From Bacillota bacterium (GTDB lineage: Bacteria > Bacteroidota > Bacteroidia > Bacteroidales > Bacteroidaceae), in the NCBI GenBank assembly GCA_023664625.1, contig JAMPFD010000004.1:124001-188000 (forward strand): DNA of 64,000 nt. Direction: 5' to 3'. This document shows positions 34,928 to 44,088 of the stretch, piece after piece. The notes under the pieces are model-generated. The model was not told the origin of the DNA. It saw only the letters and a list, made by a program, of their open reading frames with translations, and did no database searches. A program made the translations under genes and the position numbers. Every line of letters begins with the position of its first letter. Position 1 is the first letter of the stretch.

Positions 34928-37900
34928 TTAGAATGAGACATTTACGCCAAACACATACTGCTTTGACATTGGTGTGGAATCATCATCGCCGCCCTTCTCC
35001 GGGTCATAGTTCTTCAGGTACTCAGACTTTGCGAACACGAACGGGTTGTTGGCAGTGAAATAGAAGCGCACATTCTCGAGATGGGCCTTCTTGATGAGGT
35101 TCTTAGGCAGTGTATAGCCGAAGGAGATTGTCTTTATCTTGAAGTAAGAACCATCAAAGAAGTTTGCCCAGTCCTGATATGTAGGATTGCCGTTGTTGGC
35201 ATCCGGCATAGGATAGCGTGCAGACTGGTTGTCTACGGTCCAGTAGTCACAGATGACCGGTGACGGATTTATGCCGTCAGCACGGTACCATCCTGTCAGA
35301 CCGTAGTGGATTGTCTGTCCCCAGCGCATTGTCATCAGCACAGAGAGGTCGAAGTTCTTGTATGTGAACTGGTTCTGCATGCTTGCCGCCCACTTAGGAG
35401 TAGCCTGTCCGAGGACATAGTAGTCATCGGTATTCAGCTTATAGTCAGCTTCGCCGTTCTCAGCGATATGCACCTGTCCCGGCTTCTGACCGTACTTGGC
35501 TGCCTCGTCAGCCTCAGCAGTGCCCCAGATGCCAGCATACTTGTATCCGTAGAAAGTCTTGATGGCCTCGCCCGGGATGAGATAGTAGTCGCCGAAAGCA
35601 AGCGGTCCGTCAGAAGTGGTCTTCACGACCTTCTCCTTATTGGTTGACCAGTTGAGTGTTGTGGTCCAGGTGAAATCCTTCCTGATTATGTTACGGCTTG
35701 TTATTGCAACCTCCCATCCTGTGTTACGTGTCTCACCGACATTAGCCCAGATGGAGAGTCCGCTTGTACTGTTGCCGCCGGCCGCCATTGGAAGTTTCTT
35801 CTGGTAGAGCACGTCCTTTGTCGTGGTGCGGTACCAGTCGATGACAAAGTTCAGGCGGTTCTTCAGGAGAGAGAGGTCAAGACCGAGGTCAACCATATAT
35901 GATTTCTCCCATCCGAGTTCCTTGTTGGCAAGGACATCGCTGTAGCCGCTTGAATTCTGGACATCACTGCCGAAAGCGAACTTCTTGGCACGTATGTTCT
36001 GTATCGTGGCATACTCTGCCGCACCGGCGTTACCTGTCACACCGTAGCTTGCGCGGATCTTAAGGTCAGAGATTGCCTTGATGTCTGACATGAAAGCCTC
36101 GTCACTGATACGCCATGCGACGGCAGCGGCAGGGAAAACATCCCAGCGGTTCTGCTCGGAAAGCACGGATGCGCCGTCCCAGCGTGCAGAGACACTGGCA
36201 AGGTAACGTCCCTTATAAGAATAGTTGGCACGTGCAACGTAAGACATTTTCTGGCTTCCAACAAAATCAGAAGACACCACTGCCTGTCCCGTACCTGCAC
36301 CGAGATTATGATAGCCGAAGGAATCCGTATCGAAACCGTTTGCCGTTGCAGTAGACTCTTCCTTACGGTTCTTCTGCCATTCTGCCACTGCGGTGACTGT
36401 GAAGTCATGGTCTTTCTTTATCTGGAAGTTATAGGAAAGGACATTCTCCCAGCGGTAGTTGTATGTAAGTGATGTAGGAATCTTTGCTGAAACAGGGTCT
36501 TTCTCAAGATGCTCGTAAGAGAGGCTTCCTGTATAGAGTCCTTGACGGCGGCTGGTGAAATAGCCTCCCAGCGTGGACTTGAACGTCAATCCTTTCAGCG
36601 GAGTAATCTCAACGTATGCCTGAGGACTGATGCTCAGCACCTTCACATTGTTGACATACTGTCCGTCTGCCTCGTCGGCTATAGGGTTGAGCGTGTTGCC
36701 GCCGTCGCCCAGAGGGTCGAGATTCACAGTGCCGTCCTCATTATAAGGAATACCGAGAGGGGCAGTACCGAGCATACGGTTCCAGATACGGCCGGAGCGC
36801 TTGTCATGGTCAGAGTACATGGCATAGACGTTCAGCCCGTATTTCACCATCCTGTTGGCTGTGAAATCAATCTTTGCACGCGCCGAATAACGCGTCATCT
36901 CGTCTCCCTTCAGGTTTCCCTCCACATTGTAGTAGCCGAGGGAGAAGTAAGAGCTTACGCGGTCGTTGGCGTAGGATGTGCTGAGGTTGTAGCTCTGGGT
37001 GATACCTGCCTGTGTGCCGAGGTCGAACCAGTTGACCCAGTTGTTGTTGTCAATAAGGTTCTGGAAAGAAGTCGGAAACAGGTCGGCATCGGAGGTATAT
37101 GTGCCGGCATTCTGCTGAGCGAGACGGCGGAAGTTGATATAATCTTCTCCCTTTCTTGTCTCAGGATATGACGGAGTGGTGTTCCATCCGAGATAGGCAT
37201 CAAAATTTATGCTGTGCTTGCCTTTCTTGGCACTCTTCGTAGTGATGATGATAACGCCGTTGGCACCTGCCGAACCATAGACTGCCGTGGAAGAGGCATC
37301 CTTGAGAACCTCAATGGACGCGATGTCGTTCGGATTGAGTTCTGAGTAGGAGCCCTGCATGCCGTCGATGATGAAGAGAGGAGTGTTGTCACCGTTGATG
37401 GAGCGTGTACCGCGGAGCATGATGTTCAGTTCAGCGTCTGCGTCACCGGAAGTGCGGGTGATGTCCAGACCTGCCACCTGTCCCTGGATGGCCTCGATAG
37501 GGTTGCTGACAGGAACGCGGGTTATATCCTCACTCTTTACGGAAGAAACGGAGCCTGTAAGGTCGCGCTTCTTGATAGTACCGTAACCGATCACCACCAC
37601 TTCGTCCATAACCTGTGAGTCAGGAGCCATCTGTACGTTAAGACCGTTCTTCGCCCTGACGGTCTGGGTTGTGTAGCCGACATACGACAGTTCCAAAGTC
37701 GCACCATTGGCGGCATTGATGGAGAAACCTCCGTTGACATCGGTGATCGTGGCTGCCGAAGAGCCTTTCACCTTGACGGTGACGCCAATCATTGGCTCAC
37801 CTGATTCGTCAACAACTGTTCCCTTGACAACATTCTGCTGGACTTGCATAAAAGTGCCCGTACTGACATCAGCCAGTGCTGAGGCAGGACACATGGTTGC

Positions 37901-37963
37901 AGCAAAACCAGCTACCAACATCGCCTTTACGGCTCTGTTGAGCAACGTTTTGTTTTCTTGCAT
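34928..37963 (-). CDS. susC: SusC/RagA-family TonB-linked outer membrane transporter
   Basis: 1011 aa. Signal peptide about 1-32. Carboxypeptidase-regulatory-like domain about 45-125 (VKGTVVDESGEPMIGVTVKVKG, LELSYVGYTTQTV), then DEVVVIGYGTIKKRDLTGSV and the plug (about 140-245), then a 22-strand barrel ending KQYVFGVNVSF. Pairs with the SusD at 33102-34910 to import an oligosaccharide or peptide. A -7 box lies at 38016-38023. Confidence 0.96.
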   Translation of the reverse strand: MQENKTLLNRAVKAMLVAGFAATMCPASALADVSTGTFMQVQQNVVKGTVVDESGEPMIGVTVKVKGSSAATITDVNGGFSINAANGATLELSYVGYTTQTVRAKNGLNVQMAPDSQVMDEVVVIGYGTIKKRDLTGSVSSVKSEDITRVPVSNPIEAIQGQVAGLDITRTSGDADAELNIMLRGTRSINGDNTPLFIIDGMQGSYSELNPNDIASIEVLKDASSTAVYGSAGANGVIIITTKSAKKGKHSINFDAYLGWNTTPSYPETRKGEDYINFRRLAQQNAGTYTSDADLFPTSFQNLIDNNNWVNWFDLGTQAGITQSYNLSTSYANDRVSSYFSLGYYNVEGNLKGDEMTRYSARAKIDFTANRMVKYGLNVYAMYSDHDKRSGRIWNRMLGTAPLGIPYNEDGTVNLDPLGDGGNTLNPIADEADGQYVNNVKVLSISPQAYVEITPLKGLTFKSTLGGYFTSRRQGLYTGSLSYEHLEKDPVSAKIPTSLTYNYRWENVLSYNFQIKKDHDFTVTAVAEWQKNRKEESTATANGFDTDSFGYHNLGAGTGQAVVSSDFVGSQKMSYVARANYSYKGRYLASVSARWDGASVLSEQNRWDVFPAAAVAWRISDEAFMSDIKAISDLKIRASYGVTGNAGAAEYATIQNIRAKKFAFGSDVQNSSGYSDVLANKELGWEKSYMVDLGLDLSLLKNRLNFVIDWYRTTTKDVLYQKKLPMAAGGNSTSGLSIWANVGETRNTGWEVAITSRNIIRKDFTWTTTLNWSTNKEKVVKTTSDGPLAFGDYYLIPGEAIKTFYGYKYAGIWGTAEADEAAKYGQKPGQVHIAENGEADYKLNTDDYYVLGQATPKWAASMQNQFTYKNFDLSVLMTMRWGQTIHYGLTGWYRADGINPSPVICDYWTVDNQSARYPMPDANNGNPTYQDWANFFDGSYFKIKTISFGYTLPKNLIKKAHLENVRFYFTANNPFVFAKSEYLKNYDPEKGGDDDSTPMSKQYVFGVNVSF

Positions 37964-38015
37964 AATTTTTAGTTAGTTGTTTGATAGTTTGATTAGTATA
38001 TCCGTTTGGATTGTA

Positions 38016-38023
38016 CAAAGGTA
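38016..38023 (-). promoter_or_regulatory. -7 box of the susCD operon
   Basis: Minus-strand TACCTTTG about 53 bp from the start codon; the -33 box is not clear, which fits a gene needing an activator. Confidence 0.55.
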
Positions 38024-38380
38024 AATATTTCATAATATAACTTGATTTTTCCAATAATCATTTTAACACATTTTACCCCCCTATTGATTATTAGCATTTA
38101 TTAACAATATTTGATTCGTTTTTAGACAAGAGAGGAGTAAAATCCTGTAAATCACACCATCAATTAACATCAATTAAAACGTATAAGTACACAACTGTCG
38201 CAATTATTGTACACACACCATTGTTTTCACATCAATATAACCGGATACTGACGGGGGCTCCACCAACTGACAACGGCATTTTCCGGCATAGATCACACCC
38301 ACACCTGCACCCGAGCGCAGCATCTTTCATAAAGCACTAATCATCAAACCAATAGCCAAAGCCATAACTGTCCAAAAACT

Positions 38381-38459
38381 AAAGGTTACCTTTTATGGTG
38401 TAAACCGTTACCTTTTGGCATGCGAACCGTTACCTTTCGTAAAGCAAAAGGTAACGGTT
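38381..38459. repeat. 22-bp-period palindrome array, 4 units
   Basis: Units start at 38381, 38403, 38425 and 38447: AAAGGTTACCTTT, AACCGTTACCTTT, AACCGTTACCTTT, AAAGGTAACGGTT. Exact 22-bp period. It mixes the two half-site types (AAAGGT and AACCGT) within one array. It lies upstream of susC and downstream of the leftward lipoprotein gene's terminator. Confidence 0.85.
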
Positions 38460-38497
38460 CGCTCTTGAGTTCACGGGCAAGGAACATTTCGCCCGTA

Positions 38498-38543
38498 AAG
38501 AAAAAGACAAAGCCCGCACCTCACAAAAGGAAGTGCAGGCTTC
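38498..38543 (-). terminator. Terminator of the barrel lipoprotein gene
   Basis: Minus-strand stem AAGCCTGCAC / GTGCGGGCTT (one G-U), then TTGTCTTTTTCTTT. A second small hairpin (ACGGGC / GCCCGT, 38473-38496) follows. Confidence 0.7.
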
Positions 38544-38572
38544 GTTTCAAAACTGCAATGTTTGTATCTGAA

Positions 38573-39523
38573 TCAGAATTTGATACCCAGGCTTATACCG
38601 ATATTCGAGAAAGTATAGTCATGTTCTATGTTTCCTTCATACCTGCCCATGTAATGAGTCTGACCTGATGTCTGCATACTGTACTCCAAGGCGACCTCAA
38701 ACTTGCCGAAGCTGTAGCCGAGGGCAGGAGAGATGAACAGCCCTGAGTCATAGTAACCACTATTAATGTTCGCACCGGCCTTAAGTCCGAAGAACCATGA
38801 TGTGCGTCTTGGAGAGAAATAATAGCGGCCCTCGGCAAAGACAGGGATGAATAATTCATGTTCGCCGCAGTTATGGTCTGCTCCCACACCTATACCGGCA
38901 AAGACGTTGGGAGTAATCTGCCAGCCGAAAGTCAGTGTGGCACGGAGGTATCCCTGGTCAACACTCTGCCACGGGTCGTCATAGCCTGTATAGCCTCCGC
39001 TTATATTGAGGATTGCCGAAAAGCCAGTACGGCGCAGGGCATAGGCTCCGAAAGTGCCGGAGGCCTCACGTGTCTTCAGACTTTGCAACGCCTTGCCGCT
39101 CTTGCGGACTACGACCGGGGCAAGTCCACGGAAGGCAGGATTGCTCCATACGGAATCGTTAAGAGAACGGAAGTTGCGGTATTTTGCAGGACGTCCCGTC
39201 ACGGTCACTGACGTTACTTTGCTTCCGAAAAGAGACTTTTTCTTCTCAATGATGTACTGTGGCTCGACGAGGACATCGGCATTGCCATTGGCAGTAAGAG
39301 CCTCTGACTCCACGGCACGCTTGACATTCGCCATGCCTCCGCGCTGAACGGCCTTGCTTGGCGAGACAGTATATGTGATACGCTCCGGCGCAACGTCAAG
39401 GTCTGCGACAGTGGCATTCTCGATTGACGATGTCGTCTCTGCCGTGCTCGCCGTCTTTACTACCGTCGAACAGGAAGAGAAAATCATGGCTGAGATTACC
39501 GTCAGTATTAACGTTTTCTTCAT
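38573..39523 (-). CDS. Lipoprotein with C-terminal outer-membrane barrel domain
   Basis: 316 aa. Lipobox IFSSC with Cys18, directly followed by STVVKTASTAET. Residues about 19-140 match the whole of the neighbouring 152-aa protein (shared NSxVxxTxxPSKAxQRxG, RPAKYxNFxSLNDSVWxNPxFR). Residues about 165-316 form a short barrel of eight strands or so (SGGYTGYDDPW, TLTFGWQITPNVFAGIGVGAD, ending NIGISLGIKF). I cannot assign a function; the N-terminal domain may be new. Surface or outer-membrane location is likely. Confidence 0.72.
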   Translation of the reverse strand: MKKTLILTVISAMIFSSCSTVVKTASTAETTSSIENATVADLDVAPERITYTVSPSKAVQRGGMANVKRAVESEALTANGNADVLVEPQYIIEKKKSLFGSKVTSVTVTGRPAKYRNFRSLNDSVWSNPAFRGLAPVVVRKSGKALQSLKTREASGTFGAYALRRTGFSAILNISGGYTGYDDPWQSVDQGYLRATLTFGWQITPNVFAGIGVGADHNCGEHELFIPVFAEGRYYFSPRRTSWFFGLKAGANINSGYYDSGLFISPALGYSFGKFEVALEYSMQTSGQTHYMGRYEGNIEHDYTFSNIGISLGIKF

Positions 39524-39550
39524 TTTTCTACTTAGCTGTCTGTTGGAACG

Positions 39551-40009
39551 TTACTTGAAAAGTCGCAGGCCGCCACGGTCTTTTGTGACAGCATTGGTGT
39601 ATGCTGCACGGAAAACCGGATTGCACCATACAGAATCATTGAGAGAATGGAAATTCTTGTACTTCGCAGGACGCCCGCTGACTGTCACGGACTTAATCTT
39701 CTTGTAGAAGACGTAATTGGTCTTCTCAATGACGTACTCTGCATCTACCAGCACATCATACTCCTTACCGCTCTGGCTGAGAGCCTTGCGCTCCGCATCA
39801 TGCTTGACATTGCTTATGCCTGCACGTTGTATGGCCTTGCTCGGATTGGTGGTGACAGTCACACGCTCGGGAGAAACTTCTAAGTCAGCGACAGTGGCGG
39901 AGAGCAGAGACGCACGTGCGTCTGCCGTGGAAGCGGTCTTGACAACTGTGGTACATGAGGCGAATGCGAGCGAAAGTGCAGCGCAGCATAGGAAAGTGAA
40001 CTTTTTCAT
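39551..40009 (-). CDS. Short lipoprotein, paralogue of its neighbour's N-terminal domain
   Basis: 152 aa from ATG 40009 (the frame is open 22 codons further up, without a signal). Lipobox AFASC, Cys19, then TTVVKTASTADA. It matches residues 1-140 of the downstream protein but has no barrel, ending soon after the conserved NDSVWCNPVFR. A 27-bp gap to the next gene suggests one transcript; the -7 box is at 40205-40212. The pair looks like a duplication with domain gain or loss. Confidence 0.72.
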   Translation of the reverse strand: MKKFTFLCCAALSLAFASCTTVVKTASTADARASLLSATVADLEVSPERVTVTTNPSKAIQRAGISNVKHDAERKALSQSGKEYDVLVDAEYVIEKTNYVFYKKIKSVTVSGRPAKYKNFHSLNDSVWCNPVFRAAYTNAVTKDRGGLRLFK

Positions 40010-40204
40010 TTGTTGTGAAAATAATTGTGAGAATTGTGCGTCTCTTTTGTTCCTTTGCATCCATCCGAAAGGCAAGAGACGGCATCAGCCCGAGGAGAAT
40101 GGCACATACGGCAGACTGTACCACCAGCTTCGTGTAAACGCCCGCGACAAGACATTCAGCATGAGGCGGACATACGGACCTCGTACAATATGCGATGGCA
40201 ATTG

Positions 40205-40212
40205 CAAAGGTA
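40205..40212 (-). promoter_or_regulatory. -7 box of the lipoprotein pair
   Basis: Minus-strand TACCTTTGC. The transcript would have a leader of about 190 nt. Confidence 0.55.
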
Positions 40213-40276
40213 TATACATTTTTCATTACAAGTGTTAAATCCGTGTAGCGAACATTACTACATGTAGAGACATGCG

Positions 40277-40507
40277 CTACACTTTGCCGCTGTTTCCCTT
40301 AATCTTACGCTCCACTTCCTCACAATAGAGCTCAAAAAAATTATAGTTCATGATCGTGCATATACGTTCCAGCTGTAGAGTGTCTATGCTGTATTTCTCG
40401 AACAGATTATACACATTGGTGCGGTGACAGCCAAGCTCGCGTGCCAGCCACACAACGCTCTTGCCGTCTGCCTTCAGTTTCTGCTGCAGTATTTTTCCTA
40501 TGTGCAT
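40277..40507 (-). CDS. Small XRE-type helix-turn-helix protein
   Basis: 76 aa from ATG 40507; the upstream part of the frame crosses its own -7 box (40540-40547). HTH of the phage-repressor type: SVVWLARELGCHRTNVYNLF, residues about 18-38, then DTLQLERICTIMNYNFFELY, as in short single-domain regulators of Bacteroidetes. Single gene, 70 bp downstream of the lipoprotein promoter region, so it may regulate them. Target unknown. Confidence 0.85.
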   Translation of the reverse strand: MHIGKILQQKLKADGKSVVWLARELGCHRTNVYNLFEKYSIDTLQLERICTIMNYNFFELYCEEVERKIKGNSGKV

Positions 40508-40539
40508 GATATTGTTCGTTGGTGCCTTGCACGTATATA

Positions 40540-40547
40540 CAAAGGTA
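40540..40547 (-). promoter_or_regulatory. -7 box of the HTH gene
   Basis: Minus-strand TACCTTTG with a TTTT box 20 bp upstream (40568-40571). Confidence 0.6.
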
Positions 40548-40689
40548 GGGCATGGCAAGCAGGCTGAAAAAGTTCAGTACAAAGAGATCCGTAGGAGAGC
40601 CTTTTATGCTGATTTCCGGAATGTTACATGACTTAACCTGCAATATCGTCTTATGCCGGCCTTGATGTTTGGTCTTTATTATATAGGCA

Positions 40690-40980
40690 CAATAAAAAAA
40701 CGTGGACTAATAACTACATCTACGTTCTTGAGGTATCGCCAAACACCATGCCACATATATGAGTAAAAGCCCACGCCATAGGCGTGAGCATCAACTTTTA
40801 CTCTTGTGGCTCTCGTAAATTGGCGATTTTCAAGAACAAGAATTAAAGCTAACGCTTATTTTCCGTATGTCATTATAATTTAGGTTTATACCATAGGCAT
40901 CACCTTTTTATGTTTATTCTATATATTAATGTTTTCTTTTTATACCGTTGACTATGGATAGTCAATTGACGATTATAATA
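40690..40980 (-). ncRNA. Long-hairpin RNA candidate (6S-like shape)
   Basis: On the minus strand a rod-like hairpin runs from 40837 to 40724: GTTCTTGA, ATCGCCAA, GCCACA and GAGTAAAAG each pair with their complements on the other side, separated by bulges, and the tip is CACGCC-TAT-GGCGTG. A run of seven U (complement of 40694-40700) follows after a weak stem. A -7 box TACCTTTG lies at 40987-40994, so the RNA could be up to 290 nt. No reading frame follows the structure. The shape, a long stem with internal bubbles, resembles 6S RNA, but I cannot confirm the family. Confidence 0.5.
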
Positions 40981-41047
40981 TGGATGCAAAGGTAATATTT
41001 TTTTCTATATTAATGTTCATTTTGCCGGAAAAATCGTATGGAAAGGT

Positions 41048-41090
41048 TAAAAAATCACTTCTCCGGCGGTGTGGCTGCATGGAGCCGGCA
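41048..41090 (-). terminator. Weak terminator at the end of the dedA-like gene
   Basis: Minus-strand stem CCGGC / GCCGG followed by AGAAGTGATTTTTTAAC. Short stem. Confidence 0.45.
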
Positions 41091-41098
41091 ATATGGTG

Positions 41099-41551
41099 TC
41101 ACAGGATGAAGTGTGCTCCCCATACGAGCAGTGCGTAACGCAGCAACTTGCCTATCGTGATTGCAATCACTGTTATAAATATGTTTGCACGCATGAGTCC
41201 GAGCATGATTGTTATCGCACTGCCTATGATCGGAAGGAATGCAAAGAACCCTATCCATGCCCCATGGCCATGCATGAAACGCTCGGCTCTGTCCAGGGAC
41301 TCTTTCTTGACATGCAGATACTTCTCTATCCAGTCTATCCTTCCAAGATGACCCACCCAATAATTGAACATGGAGCCAAGCACATTGCCTGCAGTACCCC
41401 AAAGGACAAGGCCGACAGGCTCGAGACCTGCCGCCTGAAGACCTACCATTATGGCTTCGCTGCTCCATGGGAACACACTGCCGGCAATGAATGCTGCCAT
41501 GAACATTCCTATATAGCCGTAACCTTCCAGAAGGGTTATAATATCAGCCAT
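41099..41551 (-). CDS. YqaA/DedA-family small membrane protein
   Basis: 150 aa with four or so helices. Motifs of the SNARE-associated (DedA) family: GSVFPWSSEAIMVGL (about 24-38), GTAGNVLGSMFNYWVG (about 52-67) and the FxxxPIIGSAITIMLGLMR segment (about 103-120). Shorter than DedA proper, matching the YqaA subgroup. Likely acts in lipid or polyprenyl-phosphate handling at the inner membrane, by analogy only. Overlaps the upstream gene by 16 bp. Confidence 0.85.
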   Translation of the reverse strand: MADIITLLEGYGYIGMFMAAFIAGSVFPWSSEAIMVGLQAAGLEPVGLVLWGTAGNVLGSMFNYWVGHLGRIDWIEKYLHVKKESLDRAERFMHGHGAWIGFFAFLPIIGSAITIMLGLMRANIFITVIAITIGKLLRYALLVWGAHFIL

Positions 41552-42525
41552 TCTTGCAGATGATGTAGTGTTGTAAATGCCAGGACAAGCAACATGGCGA
41601 GTATCACCGAGATGTTTGTCAGGCGCGTTGAGGTAAAATTGATATAATGGGCTGTGAGAGGGGTGGCACAGACCACAATGATTCCGAACAGTATATCCGC
41701 TCCAGGCATGTCGCTCAGCGGAAGGATGTACAGAAGGAACAATGCTGCGGTGAACGCGAGGAAGATAATGTTAAAGACATTGAACAGCATCCTGACATGA
41801 ATCTTGTCGTCAGAACTGTGGCGAAGGAAATGTATAATGCCTGTCACGGCAAGGATCACGACAAGGATCTCGGAACAAAGTACCTGCGGCGGCATCGGTA
41901 ATTCCGAAAGCAAGACAGTGTTTATGTCACGGAAAGCCTCCAATGTGCCGCTGTCCAATTCCAAAGCATTAAGAAGATGTGTGAGAATCTCATACTTTCC
42001 GGTTATTACGACATAAGGAAGAAGGCACCACAATGGTGTGATCACCGCAAGCAGTGATGCAAGCCATGACCTGAAACTGAAAGACATGAGAAAGAAAATA
42101 TCGGCAATCCACAGAAGCGGCAGTGCAAATATCAATGGCGGCCAAAGCATGCCGGCAATGCCAAGGAAAAGGTATGCACCGTATTTCACTCCGTTGCTGC
42201 CATGATCCTGATAAGTCCTGAAGAGCATTGTAAGGGTAAGCAGGAAACACATCTGTACGGCCATGGCATCAATATCCCGCAACAACCATGGACACATGAG
42301 CATCAATGCCATGTATGAACAGCTTACCATACGGCTGTATCTCCTCATCAAGGCGTTGCGGTTGTTCAGCTCCATCATAAGATATGTGCTGACAATGAAT
42401 ATCAGGCACTGAGGCCACAGCGTATGATCCGTAAAGAGCATCAGCCCCCACAGACATACGCTGTAAAGCACCATGACAGGAAGTGCAAGACGACTTGCAC
42501 CTATATTGTTCTGAAATCGTCGCAT
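41536..42525 (-). CDS. Multipass membrane protein, unknown
   Basis: 329 aa, about nine or ten hydrophobic helices spread over the full length, cytosolic N-terminus with basic residues (MRRFQNN). No motif I recognise. Between purD and the dedA-like gene, with spacing of 31 bp and an overlap, so part of that operon. Confidence 0.65.
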   Translation of the reverse strand: MRRFQNNIGASRLALPVMVLYSVCLWGLMLFTDHTLWPQCLIFIVSTYLMMELNNRNALMRRYSRMVSCSYMALMLMCPWLLRDIDAMAVQMCFLLTLTMLFRTYQDHGSNGVKYGAYLFLGIAGMLWPPLIFALPLLWIADIFFLMSFSFRSWLASLLAVITPLWCLLPYVVITGKYEILTHLLNALELDSGTLEAFRDINTVLLSELPMPPQVLCSEILVVILAVTGIIHFLRHSSDDKIHVRMLFNVFNIIFLAFTAALFLLYILPLSDMPGADILFGIIVVCATPLTAHYINFTSTRLTNISVILAMLLVLAFTTLHHLQEWLIL

Positions 42526-42556
42526 CTGAAGTTACATGACCAAATCCTCCGGCATC

Positions 42557-43834
42557 TTAAAGGTCAGCACCAATGTCCGAACGGAAGTATTTCCCTTGGA
42601 ATTTTATCTTCTGTGCTTCCTTGAAAGACTTGGCAAGAGCCTCTTCCTTGTCAGCACCATAAGAGGACACTGCTATCACACGGCCGCCGGCAGTGACAAC
42701 ATCGCCGTCCTTCAACGCCGTACCTGAATGGAATACTATTGAGCCTTCGACTTCCTCTATGCCCGTGATAGGGAAACCTTTCTCGTACTCCTGAGGATAG
42801 CCGCCTGACACCATCATGACACAAACTGCAGAACGCGGGTCGAACTCAATGGACTTTGTATCAAGATTTCCTTCTGCAACACCTTCAAAAAGGTCAACGA
42901 TATCTGATTTCAGGCGGAGCATCACACTTTCTGTCTCAGGGTCTCCCATACGGCAGTTGTACTCAATCACCATCGGTTCTCCATTGACATTGATAAGCCC
43001 GAAGAAAATAAAGCCCTTGTAATCGATACCGTCAGCAGCAAGTCCGTTGACTGTCGGCCTGATAATGCGCTCCTCAACCTTTGCCATCCACTCAGGAGTA
43101 GCGAAAGGAACCGGAGTGACACTGCCCATGCCTCCTGTGTTCAGACCGGTGTCATGCTCACCTATGCGCTTGTAATCCTTTGCTTCAGGCAGTATCTTGT
43201 AGTTCTTTCCGTCAGTAAGAACAAAGACCGAGCATTCAATACCTGACAGGAACTCCTCTATCACGACGCGTGATGAAGCATTGCCGAACATACCGCCAAG
43301 CATTTCTTTCAACTCTTTCTTGGCTTCCTCCAGTGTATCAAGTATAAGCACTCCCTTGCCGGCACACAGGCCATCTGCCTTCAGCACATACGGTGCAGAC
43401 AGGGTTTCAAGGAACTTACACCCCTCCTCAACCTGAGTGCCGTCGAAAGTTTCATAAGCCGCAGTAGGTATGTTGTGACGCTTCATGAAAGCTTTGGCAA
43501 AATCCTTTGAGCCCTCCAGGACCGCTCCGGCCTTTGAAGGACCGATGACAGGAACATCTTTTGTGCGGGGGTCGTTCTTCAAATCGTCATAAACGCCCTT
43601 CACCAAAGGATCCTCAGGTCCTACGACTACCATCGAGACATTATTCTCCACGATAAAATTCTTTATCGCTTCAAAGTCATCAGCTTTCATATCAACATTC
43701 ATTCCCTTACCGCCGACACCCTCCGTGCCGGCATTTCCAGGTGCAATGAACAGTTTATCACACTTTGCGCTCTGCGCAATCTTCCAACCGATGGCGTGCT
43801 CGCGGCCGCCGGAACCTAATAAAAGTATATTCAT
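42557..43834 (-). CDS. purD: Phosphoribosylamine-glycine ligase
   Basis: 425 aa, full length. Second step of purine synthesis (GAR synthetase). Start [18 protein letters not shown], then GPEDPLVKG, and the ATP-grasp signature [11 protein letters not shown] near 290-300. First gene of a group with two membrane proteins; no clear promoter found in the 254-bp gap before it. Confidence 0.97.
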   Translation of the reverse strand: MNILLLGSGGREHAIGWKIAQSAKCDKLFIAPGNAGTEGVGGKGMNVDMKADDFEAIKNFIVENNVSMVVVGPEDPLVKGVYDDLKNDPRTKDVPVIGPSKAGAVLEGSKDFAKAFMKRHNIPTAAYETFDGTQVEEGCKFLETLSAPYVLKADGLCAGKGVLILDTLEEAKKELKEMLGGMFGNASSRVVIEEFLSGIECSVFVLTDGKNYKILPEAKDYKRIGEHDTGLNTGGMGSVTPVPFATPEWMAKVEERIIRPTVNGLAADGIDYKGFIFFGLINVNGEPMVIEYNCRMGDPETESVMLRLKSDIVDLFEGVAEGNLDTKSIEFDPRSAVCVMMVSGGYPQEYEKGFPITGIEEVEGSIVFHSGTALKDGDVVTAGGRVIAVSSYGADKEEALAKSFKEAQKIKFQGKYFRSDIGADL

Positions 43835-43888
43835 ATCATTAAAAGTTTCAAAGTTTCTCCATGCACCAAAGCCGTATATGTATTAAGC

Positions 43889-43934
43889 AAAGCATCACAA
43901 ATGCTTTATGAAAAGCACCGCGAATGCTTTATAC
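43889..43934. repeat. Two tandem 23-bp hairpin repeats
   Basis: AAAGCATCACAAATGCTTTATGA and the next copy (starting 43912, CCGCG in its loop) each form a small stem AAAGCA / TGCTTT. They lie between the S9 peptidase stop and purD. The gap has no gene. Confidence 0.45.
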
Positions 43935-44088
43935 AAGCAGGCAAAGTGATTCTGTCACGTTCCCTGATGCTGTTGAAAACCGGTCCCAAGTGTCAAGAAG
44001 AAGCAGCGTATATCCGTAAATTCAGAATAGAAGTACAGTAGACCCAGACCACGAGTGGCATGATTCAAATACCACGAAAGTATTGCAT

